Shown in pieces: positions 9,261-16,699 of a stretch of 64,000 bases of DNA. The stretch spans positions 186,001-250,000 of the forward strand of contig CAWKDK010000029.1 in assembly GCA_963848375.1 (NCBI GenBank). Reading direction: 5' to 3'. The first letter of the stretch is position 1. Every line of letters begins with the position of its first letter. A program made the translations under genes and the position numbers. The notes below the pieces were generated by a model, which saw only the letters and a program-made list of their open reading frames with translations, did no database searches and was not told where the DNA came from. Source of the DNA: JAJPJE01 sp963848375. GTDB taxonomy: Bacteria; Acidobacteriota; Terriglobia; Terriglobales; Acidobacteriaceae.

Positions 9261-10046
9261 CTACGCAGTCTTGCTTGCTGCTTCGTGCCCGCGATCCATT
9301 TCTTTTCCGGATGCGGCCTTCGCAGCGTTTTGCGACGCGCCACTAGTCTCATATCTGTCATGATGCCGCACCCACGACATCGTGAACGGCAACCCATCCT
9401 CATCCCGGCCCTTGGGAACCAGGTCGAGATAGTTATAGGCGCCCAGCAGAATGTCGAGCCCGCGCGCGTAGGACGAATAGGTGTGGAAGATCTCACCGTT
9501 CGCGTCCTTATAGAACACGCTGACCCCTGGTGCCTCTTCCGAAGGGAACTCCGTCAGGCCGTAGTTGTATTCGACCTTGCCCTTAGCCATCTCTTCCTTG
9601 GTAAACGACACGTGATAGTCCCGATTGAAGTCATTCTGATTCGACGAGACCCACGGGAAGCTCCACCCCAAGCGTTTCTTGAACGCTTCGATCTTCGGCT
9701 GAGGCGCCCGGGACACTGCAACCAGCGACACGTCGCGCGCGTGCAGGTGCACGATGAAGGCGTTGAAGTGGTCGGCCTCGAATGAGCAGCTCGGGCATCC
9801 TTGTTCCCAGTCCGGCCCGAACATAAAGTGATAGACGACCAGTTGGCTGCGGCCATCGAACAGATCCGCGAGCTTCACCTTGCCATTGGGTCCATCGAAG
9901 ACGTAATTCTTTTCGACACGCTCCCACGGAAGCTGCCGGCGTTCGCGGCTCAGCTCATCGCGAAGTCGTGTGAACTCCTTTTCTTTCGCTAGAAATTGTT
10001 TGCGTGCTTCCACCCACTCACCGGGCGAGACGATTTTCGGTTGCAT
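9261..10046 (-). CDS. DUF899 family thioredoxin-fold protein
   Basis: The 261-residue product begins MQPKIVSPGEWVEARKQFL, the standard DUF899 opening. It has the thioredoxin-like core YHFMFGPDWEQGCPSCSFEAD with a CPSC motif at about residue 77, and the C-terminal HHDRYE region. The family is predicted to be thioredoxin-like oxidoreductases. GGAGGAG sits directly before the ATG at 10046. The open frame upstream of that site is not coding. It is the last gene of the SRPBCC/ArsR operon. Confidence 0.9.
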   Translation of the reverse strand: MQPKIVSPGEWVEARKQFLAKEKEFTRLRDELSRERRQLPWERVEKNYVFDGPNGKVKLADLFDGRSQLVVYHFMFGPDWEQGCPSCSFEADHFNAFIVHLHARDVSLVAVSRAPQPKIEAFKKRLGWSFPWVSSNQNDFNRDYHVSFTKEEMAKGKVEYNYGLTEFPSEEAPGVSVFYKDANGEIFHTYSSYARGLDILLGAYNYLDLVPKGRDEDGLPFTMSWVRHHDRYETSGASQNAAKAASGKEMDRGHEAASKTA

Positions 10047-10182
10047 GTTCTCCTCCTTCTTGGCTGGTTGGTGTCGCGTCGTCATGGGCGCGAGATTTCT
10101 TGAAAACGATTGCCGCCACGCCGCCGCTCGATGCGGCGCCGATAAGGGCCATCGCGAGAGTCGACAAACAAAACGGACACAC
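10018..10182 (-). CDS. Mini membrane protein with CPFC motif in the ArsR operon
   Basis: A 54-residue product begins at GTG 10182: VCPFCLSTLAMALIG, then a Gly/Ala-rich hydrophobic stretch and a polar tail. AAGGAG lies inside the last codons of the arsR-type gene, about 9 bases upstream, and the gene overlaps the DUF899 start by 29 bases. That spacing fits a coupled operon member. The N-terminal CxxC directly before one membrane segment suggests a redox or metal site. Similar short Cys-motif membrane proteins beside SRPBCC/DUF899 genes are familiar to me, but I cannot verify a family. The start and reality are inferred from the ribosome site and operon spacing. Confidence 0.55.
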   Translation of the reverse strand: MCPFCLSTLAMALIGAASSGGVAAIVFKKSRAHDDATPTSQEGGEHATENRLAR

Positions 10183-10186
10183 GGGA

Positions 10187-10573
10187 CTACTCCTTCTTCT
10201 TCGACCGGCGCGCACGATCGCGGGTTTCGCCGGAGCTTTCTTTCTCGATCGCATCTTTCAATCCGAGCAGGTGACCCGTCCACAACTCCTGGAACGGCCC
10301 CACCCAGCGTTCGTAGATTTGCCGTATAGGCATGGCATTCAGCGAATTAATGCGCTGCCGCCCCGACTCGCGCGTTTGCACCAATCCCGCTTCACGAAGC
10401 ACATCCAGATGCTTCATCACCCCGAACCGCGTCAGCTGCGGAAACGCGTCCACCAGCTCCGTGGTTGTGCGCGGGCCATCGCGCAGCCGGTCGAGGATCG
10501 CTCTCCGCGTCGGGTCCGAGAGCGCCTTCCACACCGGATCCAGCTTGTCTTCGTTATGAACAGGTGCGGGCAC
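10187..10573 (-). CDS. ArsR-family transcriptional regulator
   Basis: The 128-residue product has a winged helix-turn-helix: WKALSDPTRRAILDRLRDGPRTTTELVDAF, then a recognition helix in FGVMKHLDVLREAGLV and a wing RESGRQRINSLN. It lacks the CxC metal site of ArsR/SmtB metal sensors and has a C-terminal SRPBCC-associated tail (RWVGPFQELW). It belongs to the subgroup typically paired with AHSA1/SRPBCC genes, here 2 bases from that gene. It probably autoregulates through the palindrome upstream of the operon. Confidence 0.9.
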   Translation of the reverse strand: MPAPVHNEDKLDPVWKALSDPTRRAILDRLRDGPRTTTELVDAFPQLTRFGVMKHLDVLREAGLVQTRESGRQRINSLNAMPIRQIYERWVGPFQELWTGHLLGLKDAIEKESSGETRDRARRSKKKE

Positions 10574-10575
10574 GT

Positions 10576-11004
10576 CTACTCGCAGGCTTTCTTAAGCTGT
10601 TCGAGCATGTAGTTCCAGCCCGTGCTCACGCCCTTGCGGTGCTCCGGATCGATCATGCCGATCGCACGATGCCGGTACGTAACCTTCGAACCGCCAGCAG
10701 TCTTTTCGACTTTCGCTTCCAGGTGATTCAGCGCAGGGTACGACATGAACATCGGCCCGCTCAGTTCCAGCAGCTCAGGCGGCTTGATCACCTGCACGAA
10801 TCCCCAAAGATGCCCGACGCCATTACCGCGATCGCGATACCAGCGTCCGCCAACCTTGGGCTCAAGATCGAGTTGTAAGGATTGTCCGTCCGGCCGTGCG
10901 CTGCCTTTGCCCAGCATGTGCAGCATCGCGGGAAATACCTTTTCCGGCGGTGCATTGATTTCAATGTGCTGCTCAACATCAAGTGTGAGGTCTTCTAATT
11001 TCAT
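10576..11004 (-). CDS. SRPBCC (AHSA1-like) domain protein
   Basis: The 142-residue product has the START/Bet v1-like pattern VEQHIEINAPPEKVFPAML at the start, GGRWYRDRG and PPELLELSGP in the middle, and a C-terminal amphipathic helix (GWNYMLEQLKKACE). These domains bind hydrophobic ligands in a deep pocket. AAAGGAGAG lies before the ATG at 11004. It is the first gene of the operon SRPBCC-ArsR-CPFC-DUF899; the same ArsR/SRPBCC pairing is common in soil bacteria. Confidence 0.9.
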   Translation of the reverse strand: MKLEDLTLDVEQHIEINAPPEKVFPAMLHMLGKGSARPDGQSLQLDLEPKVGGRWYRDRGNGVGHLWGFVQVIKPPELLELSGPMFMSYPALNHLEAKVEKTAGGSKVTYRHRAIGMIDPEHRKGVSTGWNYMLEQLKKACE

Positions 11005-11320
11005 GGCTGCTCTCCTTTTTAATGGTCCAGTTACGTGAGTAAATTGTAACGTGACCATATAGTCACATGTCAAGCGCCAGGTCGAAATTATTTGCGGAAC
11101 GGGGGTTCCTGTGCAGTTGCTTCTGTGTGGCGCGGACATTCCTGTCCACGCGCCTTGTCATCACGAGCGCAGCGAGGGATATGCACTTCCTTTTATGTGG
11201 GACGAACACCTTGCTGGGCAAGTCGCCGTCTTGCCCCGTTCCTTCCTTTGTGATATCTGAATACACTCCACGGACAGGATCTCGCGCTGGGGCGCGCAAC
11301 CGGGGCGGAAAGGAATCGTC
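11005..11320. other. Intergenic region with operator and dispersed repeats
   Basis: Apart from the operator, this stretch holds a GCGCGGACA/TGTCCACGCGCC palindrome (11127-11154), a TGTCATCACGAGCG...GAGGGAT repeat (11156-11186), and further short repeats. The short open frames here are not convincing genes. Confidence 0.6.
11051..11066. promoter_or_regulatory. Candidate ArsR operator
   Basis: The inverted repeat GTGAC-N6-GTCAC (core CATATA) lies about 47 bases upstream of the SRPBCC start, where an autoregulating ArsR would bind. No other gene is near. The link to this ArsR is inferred from position. Confidence 0.45.
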
Positions 11321-12229
11321 GTGAGCGGCAGCGTAATGAATTCGGCGGCAGTTTTGGCTTTCGTCGCAATACCGAGCACAGTGATCTGGTCGTATCTCGT
11401 CTTTTGGACGGTGTTCGCAATCGGTCTGGTCACGATGTTTCTTCGCGGAGACTGGCAAAAGGCGCGAGGACTCGACAAGCTGATTCTCTTCGGACCGCTT
11501 TTCTACGCGGCGCCAATCGCGGCCTTCGGCACCGAACATTTCACGTTGGCGAAGATCATTGCGTCGATCGTTCCCGCGTTTATTCCGTGGCACATGTTTT
11601 GGACGTACTTCGTTGGCGCGTGTTTTATCGCAGCTGGGCTCAGCCTGGTGACGAAAATTCAGGCACGTCTCGCGGCGAGTTTACTTGCCTTAACGTTTTT
11701 TCTTTTCGTCGTGCTGATGGACGCACCAGGTTTGGCGCGGAATCCGCAGAACCGGTTTGCTCTGGCGCTCATGCTGCGGGAACTGGCCTTCTGCGGTGGC
11801 CCGCTGGCGCTGGCCGCCAGCCTCTCCGGCGAGGGGCGCGGCTCGCGCGTCTTTGCGACCATCGCGCGCTACTTCGTCGCCATTCCCGTGCTGGCCTACA
11901 GCATCCAGCAATTCATGCACGGCGATCATGTTCCCGGCGTTCCGCTCGAACCGCTGACTCCGACGTGGATCTTAGGACACGCCATTTGGACCTACGTGGC
12001 GGCCGTGGGTTATGCGATCGGGGGAGTCCTGCTGCTGATCAGCAAGAAAACCCGCGCCGCGGCTACGTGGGTCGGGCTGACCGTGCTCTTCGTGGAGATT
12101 GTCGTCTATGTGCCCATTGCGATCGTGGAACGCGCCAGCCTCGACAAGGGCTTGAACTATTTCGCGGATACGCTGATGTTCTGCGGCACCGTTCTTCTTC
12201 TCGCCGGAGCCATGCCGCGCGAAGAGTAG
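11321..12229 (+). CDS. Polytopic membrane protein (DoxX-like)
   Basis: The 302-residue product has about eight transmembrane segments spread over its whole length, with short polar loops, and resembles DoxX-like integral membrane proteins of Acidobacteria. The GTG at 11321 is preceded by GGAAAGGA at good spacing. No catalytic motif was identified, so no function is assigned. Confidence 0.7.
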   Translation: MSGSVMNSAAVLAFVAIPSTVIWSYLVFWTVFAIGLVTMFLRGDWQKARGLDKLILFGPLFYAAPIAAFGTEHFTLAKIIASIVPAFIPWHMFWTYFVGACFIAAGLSLVTKIQARLAASLLALTFFLFVVLMDAPGLARNPQNRFALALMLRELAFCGGPLALAASLSGEGRGSRVFATIARYFVAIPVLAYSIQQFMHGDHVPGVPLEPLTPTWILGHAIWTYVAAVGYAIGGVLLLISKKTRAAATWVGLTVLFVEIVVYVPIAIVERASLDKGLNYFADTLMFCGTVLLLAGAMPREE

Positions 12230-12303
12230 CAAGCTTGTGCCTCTTGCCTTTACTAACGACTGACCACTAACCGCTGGCCACTTTCAACCATCTCATTCGA
12301 GAC

Positions 12304-13149
12304 ATGGAGAAAGTGACCCTACGCACCATCATCACGTTGTGCGTGCTACTCGGCTTGTCCCTGGCCGCTGCGCACGCGGCTGTGCTGAAGCCGGAAATGT
12401 CGGCCGCCTTCGATCAGTATGTTCGGGTCACCGAAGACCTGCAGGCCAGCGATCTGCGCCGGGATCGCTTCTTCATCATCGACCGCCTTCCCGACGCACG
12501 CCGTCAGGAAATGTACGCGAAGCTTCGACGTGGTGAAATCTACATCGAGCAGCTTCAGACCAAGGACGACGGCAAGCCGATCCGCATCCCGGACGGCATG
12601 GTGCACCATTGGGCGGGCGTGATGTTCGTTCCCGGCGCCACTCTCGCGCAGGTGGCGGCCGTGCTGCAGGACTACGATCACCACAAGGACATCTATGCGC
12701 CCGACGTTCGCCAATCGAAGCTCCTCGAACGCGAAGTAGACGAGGCCCGCATCTATTATCAGCTCTATCGTAAGGCGACGGTCACCGTCGTAATCAATGC
12801 TAACTTCGATGCACACTTCGCCAACGACGGGCCCACGCGCGGGCTGAGCCGCTCCTATTCCACGCGCATGGCCGAGGTAGAGAATCCCGACACGCCGAAG
12901 CAGCGCGAGCTCCCAGTTGGCAACGACCACGGCTATCTCTGGCGGTTGGACACCTACTGGCGCATTGAGGAGAAGGACGGAGGCGCGTACGTACAGCTCG
13001 AATCGATCGCGCTCACCCGCAACATCCCACTCATCTTCGCGTGGCTGGTCAATCCCCTGACGAAGAGCCTCCCACGCGCGGTGATCTCCAATCTTCTCGC
13101 CGCCACGCGCAAAGCCGTCATCAGCCGCGAACTAGCCACGAGCCACTAA
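12304..13149 (+). CDS. Secreted START-like domain protein of unknown function
   Basis: The 281-residue product has a signal peptide (cleavage near AAHAA, residue 25). The rest has a START/SRPBCC-like pattern: a VPGATLAQVAAVLQDYDHHKDIYAPDV segment (split by short loops), then IYYQLYRKATVTVVINA and a YVQLESIALTRNIP strand near the end. Proteins of this type are frequent in Acidobacteria and probably bind a lipid in the periplasm. The start could also be a GTG four codons in. Confidence 0.7.
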   Translation: MEKVTLRTIITLCVLLGLSLAAAHAAVLKPEMSAAFDQYVRVTEDLQASDLRRDRFFIIDRLPDARRQEMYAKLRRGEIYIEQLQTKDDGKPIRIPDGMVHHWAGVMFVPGATLAQVAAVLQDYDHHKDIYAPDVRQSKLLEREVDEARIYYQLYRKATVTVVINANFDAHFANDGPTRGLSRSYSTRMAEVENPDTPKQRELPVGNDHGYLWRLDTYWRIEEKDGGAYVQLESIALTRNIPLIFAWLVNPLTKSLPRAVISNLLAATRKAVISRELATSH

Positions 13150-13195
13150 TCACTAGATACTGTGAAGAACCGCGCTCAGGTTCTATTCTGGATAT

Positions 13196-13930
13196 GTGAT
13201 CGCGCCTCCACAACCAGTGGGTGCCCCACCCTATCGCCGTCCTTTGGCGAAGGGTGGGATCAGAAAGCATTTCCTCCGGCTCCTGCTTCGGCTGCTTCTC
13301 GCCGTCGTGTTGATGGTCTGGTCGTTGGCCGCGCTGCTTCTGGTTGCCGCTCGGTGGATCGATCCACCAACCACGGCGGTGCACATCGAGCGTCGCGTCC
13401 AGTCATGGATTCACGGCACGCCGTATCAGGAGCGGTACAAGTTCGTTCCGCTCAGCCAGATCTCGCCTGATCTTCAGCATGCAGTCATCGCCGCGGAAGA
13501 TGCGCGCTTCTATCAGCATCACGGGTTCGATTGGCACCAAATACAGATCGCAGCGGAAGAGGATATGGAAGGAGAGCGCACGCGCGGAGCTTCCACGCTC
13601 ACGCAGCAACTCGTAAAGAATCTTTTTTTTGGAACGAGCCGCTCGATCGTTCGGAAGGGCGCTGAGTTCACGCTGGTGCCGGTCGCCGAGTTCGTGCTGG
13701 GCAAGCGGCGGATCCTGGAGATCTACCTCAACGTGGTCGAGTGGGGTCCGGGCATTTATGGGGCGGAGCCGGCGTGCCGTTATTACGACCGAACCTCCGC
13801 GCGGAATATCGGCAGGGAGCAGTCAGCACAACTGGCGGCGATTCTGCCTGCTCCGCTGAAACGGCGTCCAGAACGCATGACCCGCTACAGCGCGATCATC
13901 CTGAATCGGATGCGCCAGATGGGCTGGTGA
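13196..13930 (+). CDS. mtgA: Monofunctional biosynthetic peptidoglycan transglycosylase
   Basis: The GT51 domain is complete: EDARFYQHHGFDW (catalytic Glu of motif 1), RGASTLTQQLVKNLF (motif 2), KRRILEIYLNVVEWG (motif 4) and the terminal GIYGAEPACRYYD. One transmembrane anchor (about residues 28-52) precedes it. The enzyme polymerises lipid II into glycan strands. The first 22 codons lie on a dispersed palindrome (13220-13260), so either the repeat has been absorbed into the N-terminus or the true start lies further down. The total of 244 residues is normal for MtgA. Confidence 0.93.
   Translation: MIAPPQPVGAPPYRRPLAKGGIRKHFLRLLLRLLLAVVLMVWSLAALLLVAARWIDPPTTAVHIERRVQSWIHGTPYQERYKFVPLSQISPDLQHAVIAAEDARFYQHHGFDWHQIQIAAEEDMEGERTRGASTLTQQLVKNLFFGTSRSIVRKGAEFTLVPVAEFVLGKRRILEIYLNVVEWGPGIYGAEPACRYYDRTSARNIGREQSAQLAAILPAPLKRRPERMTRYSAIILNRMRQMGW
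13220..13260 (+). repeat. GGTGCCCC-type palindrome, inside the mtgA 5' end
   Basis: It opens with GGTGCCCCACCCT, has a GCCGTCCTTTGGC loop, and closes with AGGGTGGGAT. It belongs to the same family as the copies at 15455, 25831, 39450, 39642, 47713, 49226 and 50554 but points the other way. Confidence 0.7.
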
Positions 13931-13935
13931 TTTTT

Positions 13936-14053
13936 TGTCATCACGAGCGCGTTTTGCGCGCGAGGGATCTGCATTTGCTTTTGTGGGACAGGCAATCCTG
14001 CCTGTCGTTTTTGTTGTCATCACGAGCGCGTATCGCGCGCGAGGGATCTGCAT
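13936..14053. repeat. Two direct TGTCATCACGAGCGCG repeats around a small hairpin
   Basis: Near-identical units at 13936-13974 and 14015-14053 each read TGTCATCACGAGCGCG, a short palindromic spacer, then CGCGAGGGATCTGCAT. Between them is the hairpin GACAGGCAATCCTGCCTGTC (13987-14006). A diverged copy is at 11156-11186. Confidence 0.8.
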
Positions 14054-14071
14054 CCCCGGACCGGTCCGAGG

Positions 14072-14638
14072 TCACTGTTTCAAGTAACGAAGCGCAACAC
14101 ATCCTGATTTAAGAGTCTGTGACTCAACAAGTTTTAATGGCAATTTCTGCGGCAGGCTAACACCTTCAAACAACCGTCTCCCTTCTCCTAAAACGATCGG
14201 GTGAACCACAAAACGATATTCATCAATCAGGCCAAGCTCTACAAGTTGTAAAGGAATGGTTACACCACCGGTAAGAATATTTTTGCCTTGTTCCTGTTTC
14301 AATTTAAGTATTTCGTCGCGAAGGTTCGTACGAACAATTCTCGTCTTTCCATCTTCAGTGCCAGGGCTGTCTAATGATCGTGAGAAGACAATAATTTTGT
14401 TGATGGCATCAAATGCCTGGGCAAATTCGATGTCTGCTTTTGTCTGCCCGGAAGGGTTTTTCGCCACATCGGGCCAATAAGGAACCATCAATTGATAAGT
14501 TTTACGCCCGTAGAGGAATGTGTCAGCCTCTCGCGTGAGGTGCGTAAAATACTCAAGCGTTTCTTCATCGGCATTGAATTTGGTATGGTCGCAGCAGCCA
14601 TCCAGGGTGATGTTGATGGCGAAGATTACATTTCTCAT
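14072..14638 (-). CDS. Dihydrofolate reductase-like RibD C-terminal domain protein
   Basis: The 188-residue product has the RibD_C/DHFR-like features: an N-terminal strand VIFAINITLDG, DTFLYGRKTYQLM, IIVFSRSL, KNILTGGVTIPLQL, and LGLIDEYRFVVHPIVLGEG. Such proteins bind NADPH; their substrates are usually unknown. Its codons are much more A/T-rich than its neighbours, with many AAA, AAT and TTA codons, which suggests recent acquisition, perhaps from a Bacteroidetes-like donor. Confidence 0.88.
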   Translation of the reverse strand: MRNVIFAINITLDGCCDHTKFNADEETLEYFTHLTREADTFLYGRKTYQLMVPYWPDVAKNPSGQTKADIEFAQAFDAINKIIVFSRSLDSPGTEDGKTRIVRTNLRDEILKLKQEQGKNILTGGVTIPLQLVELGLIDEYRFVVHPIVLGEGRRLFEGVSLPQKLPLKLVESQTLKSGCVALRYLKQ

Positions 14639-14654
14639 TGTCTCGCCTCGGTAC

Positions 14655-15323
14655 TCACGCGCTCAATTGTTGTTCCGCAATACGGCGGGAATCTGTGAAC
14701 CATTTGGCTGTTACAGCTCCGAAAATGAAGCCACCCACGTGCGCCAGGTAAGCAACGCCGCCCGTCTGAACATTCGCTACCGCGCCTGCATTGACCAGCT
14801 GAATCAGGAACCACACTACGATCAAAAGCGCAGCCGGGATGACGGTTATACGCACGAAAATAAATATCACCAGCAGTGAACGCATCCGATCGCGAGGATA
14901 GATCACGAGAAACGCGCCCATCACGGCCGCGATCGCGCCGCTTGCGCCCAGGTTCGGTACATTGGAACTGGGACTCGCCAGAACTTGCGCCAGCATCGCC
15001 ACGAATCCGCCGGCAAGATAGAACACAGCGTAGCGCGCCGGATTCATAGCGTCTTCGACTTCTGGGCCGAATGCCCACAAGAACACCATGTTGCCGATGA
15101 TGTGCGACCAACTGCCATGCAGGAACATGGCAGTCAGAATGGTGATCCAGTGGTGACCGCCGAGGATCTGTGAGGGAACCGCGGCCCAGTTCAAGACGAA
15201 CGCGTCCCCACGCATGAGTTCCATTACAAATGCACAGACATTGATCAATACAATCAAGGCCGTTACGACAGGGAAATGTCTCGGCCGTCGCGAAGCATCC
15301 GATAAAGGGACTACAGTTCCCAT
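14655..15323 (-). CDS. Rhomboid-family intramembrane serine protease
   Basis: The 222-residue, six-helix product has the catalytic dyad Ser128 in GASGA and His195 in AHVGG, plus the upstream HGSWSHIIGNM motif in the second helix. It cleaves transmembrane segments of other proteins. GGAGAGG precedes the ATG at 15323. The frame is open upstream to 15497 but crosses a dispersed palindrome, so that extension is rejected. Confidence 0.93.
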   Translation of the reverse strand: MGTVVPLSDASRRPRHFPVVTALIVLINVCAFVMELMRGDAFVLNWAAVPSQILGGHHWITILTAMFLHGSWSHIIGNMVFLWAFGPEVEDAMNPARYAVFYLAGGFVAMLAQVLASPSSNVPNLGASGAIAAVMGAFLVIYPRDRMRSLLVIFIFVRITVIPAALLIVVWFLIQLVNAGAVANVQTGGVAYLAHVGGFIFGAVTAKWFTDSRRIAEQQLSA

Positions 15324-15454
15324 GGCGATCCTCTCCGTTATTTCGTGCGCGGAATTATATCTACGGATTGGCCCGCGGCGCTTACCAAATCTAGCTGCAA
15401 GACAGACTAACTGAATTGACACGCAGAGGACGCTGAGGGCGCAGAGGATTCGAG

Positions 15455-15489
15455 TCCCACCTCGCCAAAGCGGGCGAGATGGTGCACCC
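15455..15489 (-). repeat. GGTGCCCC-type palindrome
   Basis: TCCCACCTCGCC-AAAG-CGGGCGAGATGGTGCACCC is an imperfect hairpin of the window's commonest repeat family. It sits between the rhomboid gene and the 15494 gene. Confidence 0.65.
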
Positions 15490-15493
15490 GAGA

Positions 15494-16315
15494 TCAATTT
15501 TCGTTGGTGTCCGGCTCGTTCTCTGGACGCACCGGCGAGACGACCTTGTATCCCTTGGGCAATTGGAACAGGCTGGGATCGGGCTCCGCCGTCGAGATAT
15601 CCGTGGCGCGAAATGTCTGCTTGCCCAGGCGCGGGTCCGTGCGGATCGAAAGAAGATTGATTCCCAACTGCGGCGAATACCAGGATTCGTGTTCCACGGT
15701 CATGGGCGCATCGTTGCCGAACACGCCCGGGTTGTAAGTGACGCGGTCGCGTGTTCCCACGGTTTCCACACCTTCAATCGACTGCTTGCCCAGATCCTCA
15801 TGTTCGCCGTTGCCCATGCCGTTCGGCAATGGACCGGGCTTGGGACTCACCGGCGTGAAATTCATCTCGGTGGTGGCGTCGTAGGGGAGTCGCACGCACC
15901 GGTGGCGGTTGTCCTGGAAGCAGTTAAAGACGGCATGCGCGTTCGGATCGGCGTATTGCAGCGTGGTCACGTGAGGCACGTATTTTTCGGTCCTCGGCAC
16001 AAGAAGAACGCGTTCCTGGAAGATGCGTCCCTGCGAATCGCGATAGATGTGCCGCTGATTGATGAACGTGATGGTGTTGCCGTCGGAGAGCGTCTTTACC
16101 CATTCGGTGTGCAGCGTGAGCGAGAAGGGCGCGTGCATTTTGGGAGGGATAAAGATGCTCTGCAGAATCTCGGTCGTACCACCGTCCTCTTGATAGACAG
16201 GCTGCTGTTGTTGTTGTGGCTGAGATTGTCCGGCTGCGGCGCCACCTCCGGCACCCTGCGCGAAGAGGCTGACGCAAAACGCGAGCGAGAAAGAGAGATA
16301 CACGAAACGAGACAC
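15494..16315 (-). CDS. Secreted protein of unknown function
   Basis: The product has a signal peptide (SFSLAFCVSLFAQ), a low-complexity Gln-rich linker (residues about 28-40), and a beta-rich domain of about 230 residues. Proteins of this kind, with TYNPGVFGNDAPMTVEHESW-like strands and a LLSIRTDPRLGKQTF strand, recur in Acidobacteria without an assigned function. GTG at 16315 is preferred over the GTG at 16321 because GGAGG lies 5 bases before it. Confidence 0.75.
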   Translation of the reverse strand: MSRFVYLSFSLAFCVSLFAQGAGGGAAAGQSQPQQQQQPVYQEDGGTTEILQSIFIPPKMHAPFSLTLHTEWVKTLSDGNTITFINQRHIYRDSQGRIFQERVLLVPRTEKYVPHVTTLQYADPNAHAVFNCFQDNRHRCVRLPYDATTEMNFTPVSPKPGPLPNGMGNGEHEDLGKQSIEGVETVGTRDRVTYNPGVFGNDAPMTVEHESWYSPQLGINLLSIRTDPRLGKQTFRATDISTAEPDPSLFQLPKGYKVVSPVRPENEPDTNEN

Positions 16316-16439
16316 GGGCACCTCCGCAGAGGCCGGTAATTATGGCACAAGTTCCCGGACTACGCTGGACGAACCCACGTTTGGTTGTGCGTACGAAATA
16401 TGGAGGCAATACGATATTCGCGTCGCACGTTGATCCCAC

Positions 16440-16514
16440 TGTCATTTCGAGCGACGGTCCGCAGCGGGTTGGCGATCCCGAAGTTGGATCGCGCGGACTG
16501 GAGTCGAGGGACCT
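16440..16514 (+). repeat. TGTCATTTCGAGCG-type interspersed repeat
   Basis: It starts TGTCATTTCGAGCGACGGTCC and ends GACTGGAGTCGAGGGACCTC, with an internal GCGATCCC...GGATCGC hairpin. A close relative lies at 18885-18963. Confidence 0.7.
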
Positions 16515-16563
16515 CTGTTATGCGTCAGCCCATAACGGTGTCTGGCTTTAGGGACCGAAGCTT

Positions 16564-16605
16564 GGTGCCCCAGGTTCGCGTCCTTCGGTTGGACGCTAAC
16601 CTGGG
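16564..16605 (+). repeat. REP palindrome, left end of a 124-bp inverted REP pair
   Basis: GGTGCCCCAGGTTCGC, loop GTCCTTCGGTTGGAC, then GCTAACCTGGG. It shares its loop and flank with the copy at 17708 beside rayT. Confidence 0.8.
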
Positions 16606-16651
16606 AGCAGAAATGTCCTACCCTGAAACCTCGGGTGACTGATCATGTACT

Positions 16652-16687
16652 CCCCCAGGTTAGCCAAAAGAGGGCGAACCTGGGGCA
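16652..16687 (-). repeat. REP palindrome, right end of the 124-bp inverted REP pair
   Basis: CCCCAGGTTAGCC-AAAAGAG-GGCGAACCTGGGGCA points opposite to the copy at 16564. It is nearly identical to the copy at 18338 beyond rayT. Confidence 0.8.
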
Positions 16688-16699
16688 GCCCGGGGGTGA

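Larger units (their letters stand above)
16316..16699. other. Intergenic region filled with dispersed repeats
   Basis: The stretch contains a TGTCATTTCGAGCG-type repeat (16440-16514) and two REP-like palindromes (16564-16605 and 16652-16687) in inverted orientation. There is no convincing gene. Confidence 0.7.

Noticed and set aside
13936..14053. CRISPR-like spaced repeats
   Set aside because: Only two units, with a palindromic spacer; they belong to a dispersed repeat family and no cas genes are present.
15446..15462. A GATTCGAGTCCC string resembling a tRNA T-loop
   Set aside because: No matching acceptor stem, D-arm or anticodon arm lies at the right distances, and the bases belong to a dispersed palindrome and repeat.
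15479..16339. A 286-codon plus-strand frame over the secreted-protein gene
   Set aside because: It is antisense to a signal-peptide protein with a good ribosome site; it looks like a composition artefact.
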